NCBI RefSeq assembly: GCF_002775205.1 | Contig: NC_036453.1 | Coordinates: 25,218,713 to 25,282,712, forward strand | Direction: 5' to 3' | DNA length: 64,000 nt | Origin: Xiphophorus maculatus | Lineage: Eukaryota; Chordata; Actinopteri; Cyprinodontiformes; Poeciliidae | Shown: positions 59,601 through 64,000 of the stretch, piece after piece | How the letters are laid out: each line of letters opens with the position of its first letter | How positions within the stretch are numbered: the stretch's first letter is position 1 | The notes under the pieces: generated by a model | Seen by the model: the letters and a program-made list of their open reading frames with translations, nothing else | Database searches by the model: none | Told to the model about the DNA's origin: nothing | Position numbers and translations under genes: made by a program

Positions 59601-62600
59601 AGATGCAATTTTAGTTGACACAACCTGTTGCGAGCGCCGCAGATTCAGGAGACTTTTCCTCTCGCTTCAGGCACTGCCTCTGCTGAATCTCCCCTCTTAT
59701 GTTGCAGCTAAATTTGACCAAACTTGACCCAGATGCCCCCTGGAATAATATCAGACCACCATATGGAAATGATATTTGTCCTTTTAAATCTAGGGTATCT
59801 AATGAAATGAAGGCAGCATCAAGTAGGTTGACCCCTAGAGATAAACATTGCTGTTGCTGAGCAATAACTATGAACATTCCTCCTCAAGTGCAGCTTGTTT
59901 GAACTTGAATGCTTCTTTGTCACAGACACGTCGTCCTCCCATTAACACACTGTGTGTTGATGGGAGTTATGCTGGTAGACTCGCTCGGCAACCTGGGCTC
60001 AACGCCGAACGAGAGTTTCTTTTTAAAGCCACATCAGTTACCGCATATGTGACTGAAACAGCAGCTCAGTTCAACTAAGAAACATGGGAAACACTAGAGG
60101 CTGCTTTGAAAACTTTGATTTCTCCCATTTCCTTTGACCTGTCCAAAAGTTAGCACCCCTCTAACTTTTAAACTGTTTGTCATGTAACGACTGTAAACTT
60201 CACTTTTCCACTGCAGTAGTGGATAAGGGTGGGCAATTATAATAATAAAAATGATTATTAAGAAATGTATTCTTGTTTTAGATCTTGAAAAACATTCCTA
60301 TTTAAAAGAAGCCTCTACAGGATGCCACTTACTTAAATAAGTGTGATTTAAATCGTTAAATGACACATATTTTTGAATTTTCTGCTATTTATTGGTGTTC
60401 TTGTTGCAAAAACAGTGCAGGAAATCATAAAAATTTCTGTTTTTCTTTAAACATTAACTGAAGTTTATAGTGACACGATTCTCATCATGAAAATAAAATT
60501 TTCACCATAAATGCATGCTTGTGATTAGAGAAAATGACGCACAACTTTCATAAGAAAATTTTAATCTGAAAGTCTTGTGGGATATGTTTTTTTTTTTTTA
60601 TTTTTACCAGCTCTGCAGTAAAAACATATTTTTGTGTCTATTGAAAAGGAGAGCATTTGCAAACATTGCCACAGAATTCTAATTAGATGGACGTCTGGGA
60701 TTTGACTACACCATTATTACAAAGGAATGTGCTAATAAACCCTTCCATTGTAGCCCTGTTGACATGCTTTCCTCTGGTGTTGCCCTGTTTTAGCTTCAGC
60801 CATTTTCCCACAAACACTGACCTGCTTCCCTGTCCCTGCTGAACGAAAAGCATCACTCCTTCGTGTACACCATTTTCTACCTCAGATAGAGGGAATCTGC
60901 ATGTTGCCAAGAACCTTTAATTCTGGCCTTATCCTATTGGCTCTGACTACGCATCCTTACAGACCTCTGCACAGAAGTTGCAGTCGATACTCCACAAAAG
61001 TCTGTCACTATTCGTTTTGCTTTCTTTTTATTAGCTTCCTTTGTGTCGTTATGACCTTGTGATAACACTTTAAAAACGATCCATAAAGGCTCCATCCATT
61101 ATCACTTCTGTAAACAGTGTGATGCTGTGTGACGTCGGCGTTCTTCTTCTGCACATGCATATCGTACTCGGGATGTAACCTGTTCAAACAGAAGTTTGAA
61201 TGACCATGCAAAAAAAAAAAAAAAAAATGATTTCATCAAAAACAATCGTAATTGAGCATCAAGATCTGCTGTTTGAGTGTAGCCTAGCCAAGCTTTGAGG
61301 CCTCCGTAGAACGGCTGGATTTATACTGAAGTTAAATCACATCTTTTTAGTTGTGATTGCTTGTTCTGGATTTTATTTAGGGGAATCCAATTAAAGAGGG
61401 TTGCATAGAAATGCACACCACACTTTTAAAATTCACAATTAAGTCCATCATATAAGCTTACAATAATCCTCATTTTTCAAGGGCTGCGAATATGTTTACA
61501 TGTTAAAAGTTGTGAATCCAGAATATGCAGAGCGCGGCTTTAAATGCGGATCATGTCAGTGAATGAGACATTGTGCTGCTCCAAACAGTTATGAACCTCA
61601 GTGTTGGTCAGAACACATAACAAATGGTGGTTATTTCAGGGATAAGTAGCAAAATACCCTAAATGTCAGCTCATTTTTATTCTATAATTGTTAAGGCTTA
61701 CTTTGTTCATACCTGCTAATGTGTTGGCCCCCTACTCAACCTGTTCATGTGGATTAGAGCTGCAACTAACGTTTATTTTAGTAATCGAATAATCATCTAA
61801 AAATATGACAACAGATTTTTCATTTAATCCTTTATACATTAGAAATGCATTAAAAGATTCAAATAAACAAATTCTTTAAAAAAAAAAAGAATTGAATTAA
61901 GAAAGTAAAGCTAAGTGAAGCTAAATCTATGCCAGTTGGAGTTTTTGCTAAAACCTACTTGCAGACAAATGTTGTTGTTTTTTGTTTTTTTTACCTTGCA
62001 AAAGGTATATATTTTTTGTACAGTTTTGGCTAAGTACTATTCAGAATGGTTGTTTTTTTTCCTTTTCAGCAAATAGCCTTTTTAAAGTTCCAATTAACAA
62101 TTGATTACTAAATTAGTTGACAATCATTTCAATAATCGATGAATTATGAATAATCTGATGAATTGCTTCAGCCCTAACATGGACCCTTCAGGTTTAGGTG
62201 GATTCTCGTAAATGTGAATTGAACAAAAGCAATAATTCCCAACTGTTGCAATGCACTGAAGAGACCCGGGCTTCAAAGTCTGTGACCGCACTTCATGTGA
62301 CAACACAAAATGACCAGTCAGCTGAGCTTTTAAAGGTGGATGTCATCACGAGGAGGCGCTCAGTACAAAAGGAGAACTGTCTGAGTCCCAACGCCTCGGC
62401 GGAAAGCGCAGACTCATCAGCTTTGGTTTCTTTTTTTTTTTTTTTTTTGTCCCTCTCTGCTCAGCTAAGCTTCCGTTTGTGTTTCTTGCCGCAGGAATGA
62501 CCGTCAGCGCAATGGCCGCCCTTTTCCTCATGACGACGTCCATCTTGTCGGTGGTGGGTTCGCTTTACCTGGGCTACATCCTCTACTTTGTCCTAAAGGA

Positions 62601-62721
62601 CTTCTGCGTCATCTGCATCACCACATACGCGCTGAACTTCATTCTGTTTATCCTCAACTACAAGCGACTGGTTTACTTGAATGAAGCCTGGAAGCAGCAG
62701 CTTCAGGTCAAACAGGACTGA
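54181..62721 (+). CDS. vkorc1l1: Vitamin K epoxide reductase complex subunit 1-like 1 (3 exons)
   Basis: Exons 54181-54371, 59488-59597 and 62495-62721 join in phase to give 175 aa (human VKORC1L1 176). The protein is an ER membrane enzyme that reduces vitamin K epoxide and vitamin K, supporting gamma-carboxylation and antioxidant defence. The start [18 protein letters not shown] and the end [15 protein letters not shown] match VKORC1L1 rather than VKORC1. The luminal cysteine pair is at C49 and C57, and the redox-active CVIC motif is C138-C141 in the third exon. Conserved LNQPNSV lies in exon 2. All splice sites are GT-AG. Intron 1 (5.1 kb) and intron 2 (2.9 kb) carry several MITEs. The first of two nearby frames at 54148 and 54181 is an upstream extension; the ATG at 54181 matches the family start. 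Confidence 0.97.
55293..55596. repeat. MITE-like element, inverted relative of 308-579
   Basis: Shares AGGAAACTTGCTAAGC, the stretch ATAATTATGTGTTATTG and GCCTGGTGG with the element at 308-579, in the opposite orientation. The right end AGGGAAACCCG is slightly diverged. Confidence 0.6.
55794..56019. repeat. hAT-type MITE (copy 2) with perfect 8-bp target duplication
   Basis: The 226-bp element begins CAGAGGTGTCAAACTCCAGT and ends ACTGGAGTTTGACACCCCTG. It is flanked by identical CCGTACAC at 55786-55793 and 56020-56027. Inverted ends and an 8-bp duplication identify a non-autonomous hAT element. Confidence 0.93.
56584..56631. repeat. (AT)n microsatellite
   Basis: About 24 AT units followed by a T-tract, in vkorc1l1 intron 1. 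Confidence 0.95.
57045..57420. repeat. Dispersed fish repeat (TTTATATAGCGCC type)
   Basis: Begins near CAGTTTATTTATATAGCGCC and ends with wording such as CAGCAGAACCAGAACCTGAC. I recognise this pattern as a frequent dispersed fish repeat, from memory only. There is one copy here and no coding frame. Confidence 0.5.
58783..58978. repeat. TTAGGGCTGMAA-type MITE, truncated copy
   Basis: Shares ATTTTTGTACAGTTTTGGCT and the ATCGATTACTAAATTAGT stretch with the right half of the element at 61754-62177, ending TTTCAGACCTAAT. The left part is missing. Confidence 0.55.
59598..62494 (+). other. vkorc1l1 intron 2
   Basis: A 2.9-kb intron, AT-rich, with poly-A and poly-T tracts (about 61210 and 62431) and one full TTAGGGCTGMAA-type MITE. 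No additional exon was recognised. Confidence 0.65.
61754..62177. repeat. TTAGGGCTGMAA-type MITE, copy D
   Basis: The left end TTAGAGCTGCAACTAACG and right end GAATTGCTTCAGCCCTAA are inverted repeats. AGTAATCGAATAATCATC lies inside the left end. Same family as the myo19 intron copies. Confidence 0.65.
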
Positions 62722-64000
62722 GCTTCCGAGAGGGGGCACGACTTCAAAGTCAAAAAGAAAAGAGAAAAGCAACCTGATAACAAAATATTAAATAAAAAAA
62801 GAAAAAGTAACGCAACCTCTGAACATTTGACTTGCCACCAGGAGACCTTGCTTCCAAACAATGTTTATTCTGCTGTGTGTTAGAAAAAAAATGAAGAAAT
62901 TTAACTTAAATGTTGGGCCTGACATCTCAATATTGATTGCAAAATCTGAAGGATTTGTAAGTGAAAGATGGCTTTTGTTCCATTTGATCGCCCTTTCTCC
63001 CCTCCATTTAACCTCTCACTTATGGGCCCAGCTGCCTGTGGGTGTGGGCGGAAAACACAACGCTGCTGAGGTGGAAGTACCCGCACAGGACGCACCTATA
63101 GGACAGCTCTGGTCTGAACAAAAAAACGGCTCGCAGACTGGAAGAAGAGGAGGAGACGGGACATTAAACAGTGAAATTGACAGATCATCTGTACTCAGAG
63201 CTGAGCAAAAGTCCCCAAGTCAAAACAAAACGCCCATTTGGTTACCGTGTAAGTCTGCAGATAAGGTTTTTATAGCAGGTTAAGAAGAGGACGATGCAAC
63301 AATTACCATTTATAAAGGATGATTTGTTTTTTTTTCTTCCATGTTTACACTTTGTAGTACTTTTTTTGTTTTGATTTTTTTGATGAGGACCACTAAATAA
63401 AACATGGGACAATGTGAGATACTGTGTGTAGATCAGTCAGATGTTTTTTTTCTTCTCAATTCTGTAAATAGCTGCTGAGCAATACACCGGGCTAGATCGT
63501 GGCATAAATGACACAAAACCCCGACCAACAAAGCTTAAACGGTAAGAAGATGACGGGAGATCTGTAAGGTTGCGTCCGGGTGGATGAGTCCGAGGATTTC
63601 CTCGGGACGTCTTCCTGCTCCGTAACAGCCTGGTCGGGCTTGCCGTTCAGAAGGCTCTTTGTTTTAGAAGTGGAAGTAATTGCATCAGAAACAGATCTGC
63701 AGGTTCGTCACTCTTTGCTCAAAAGCACCCTCACTCTTATTTTCGTCGTGTGTAAAGCATTCCTGACCACCACACAAGTGGGATTCTTTGAGACTTATGT
63801 GCCTAAAGGAGTGTTAATGTGAATTACCTTTTTTGTTTTTTTTTTTAAATATTTTAGTTTTGGGGATAATCCGGAGGGAGTTGATGTCGACACCAATTTT
63901 TCCTCATTGTTTTATCGTCACGGGACATTTTGTTGTTGTAAATGAAGAGCATTGGCATGGGCTCGTGTGGGACTCTCCCGGTAAAACTACAGTATCACAA
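62722..64000 (+). other. vkorc1l1 3' UTR and downstream DNA
   Basis: Candidate AATAAA signals lie at 62791-62796 and 63396-63401, so a short (about 90 bp) and a longer (about 690 bp) 3' UTR are both possible. No downstream gene was recognised before the window ends. Confidence 0.5.
63396..63401 (+). terminator. Candidate polyadenylation signal of vkorc1l1
   Basis: AATAAA in CACTAAATAAAACATG, about 675 bp after the stop codon. An earlier AATAAA lies at 62791. Confidence 0.45.

Noticed and set aside
62861-63283. 140-codon plus-strand frame downstream of vkorc1l1
   Set aside because: It falls in the likely 3' UTR, has no recognisable domain and is of a length that can occur by chance.

Overview
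The window is vertebrate nuclear DNA, most likely from a ray-finned fish. Intron-containing genes match vertebrate families exon by exon with GT-AG splicing, many introns are short, and intergenic DNA is full of fish-type MITEs, Tc1-like relics and AT microsatellites. The species cannot be named from the sequence.

Layout: (1) 1-2577: 5' end of dhrs11 (minus; only coding exon 1 and part of intron 1). (2) 6425-12873: complete ggnbp2 (minus; 12 coding exons, 706 aa). (3) 14789-16282: pigw (minus; coding sequence in one exon, 497 aa), head-to-head with (4) myo19 (plus; 23 exons traced from 18911 to 30718, about 940 aa, first coding exon unresolved). (5) 32390-34369: znhit3 (minus; 5 exons, 145 aa), convergent with myo19. 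(6) 34920-36000: a small NUPR-family gene (minus; 76 aa, spliced 3' UTR). (7) 36420-52431: a 16-kb head-to-tail repeat array with no credible gene. (8) 54181-62721: vkorc1l1 (plus; 3 exons, 175 aa) with a long 3' region to the window end.

The dhrs11-ggnbp2-pigw-myo19-znhit3 cluster has the content and order of human 17q12. The NUPR/VKORC1L1 pair is linked elsewhere in human (chromosome 7; the paralogues NUPR1/VKORC1 are on 16p11). The genes do not form one pathway. pigw and vkorc1l1 encode ER membrane enzymes, myo19 is the mitochondrial myosin, znhit3 is a snoRNP-assembly zinc-finger protein, ggnbp2 and nupr1-like encode nuclear regulators, and dhrs11 encodes a carbonyl reductase.

The most unusual part is the array between nupr1-like and vkorc1l1. 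Six units of 1.8-4.2 kb contain nested sub-repeats of about 276 and 780 bp. It carries 12 perfect TGACGTCA (CRE) palindromes, nine of them at fixed spacing behind an ETS site and a GC box. It also has five hairpin inserts whose arms match the CTCF core motif in divergent orientation, a 437-bp tandem triplication, and tandem 3' tails made of a small hairpin followed by CTAA. Other points of interest are a candidate 42-nt intron in ggnbp2 and a possible 4-nt microexon in myo19.
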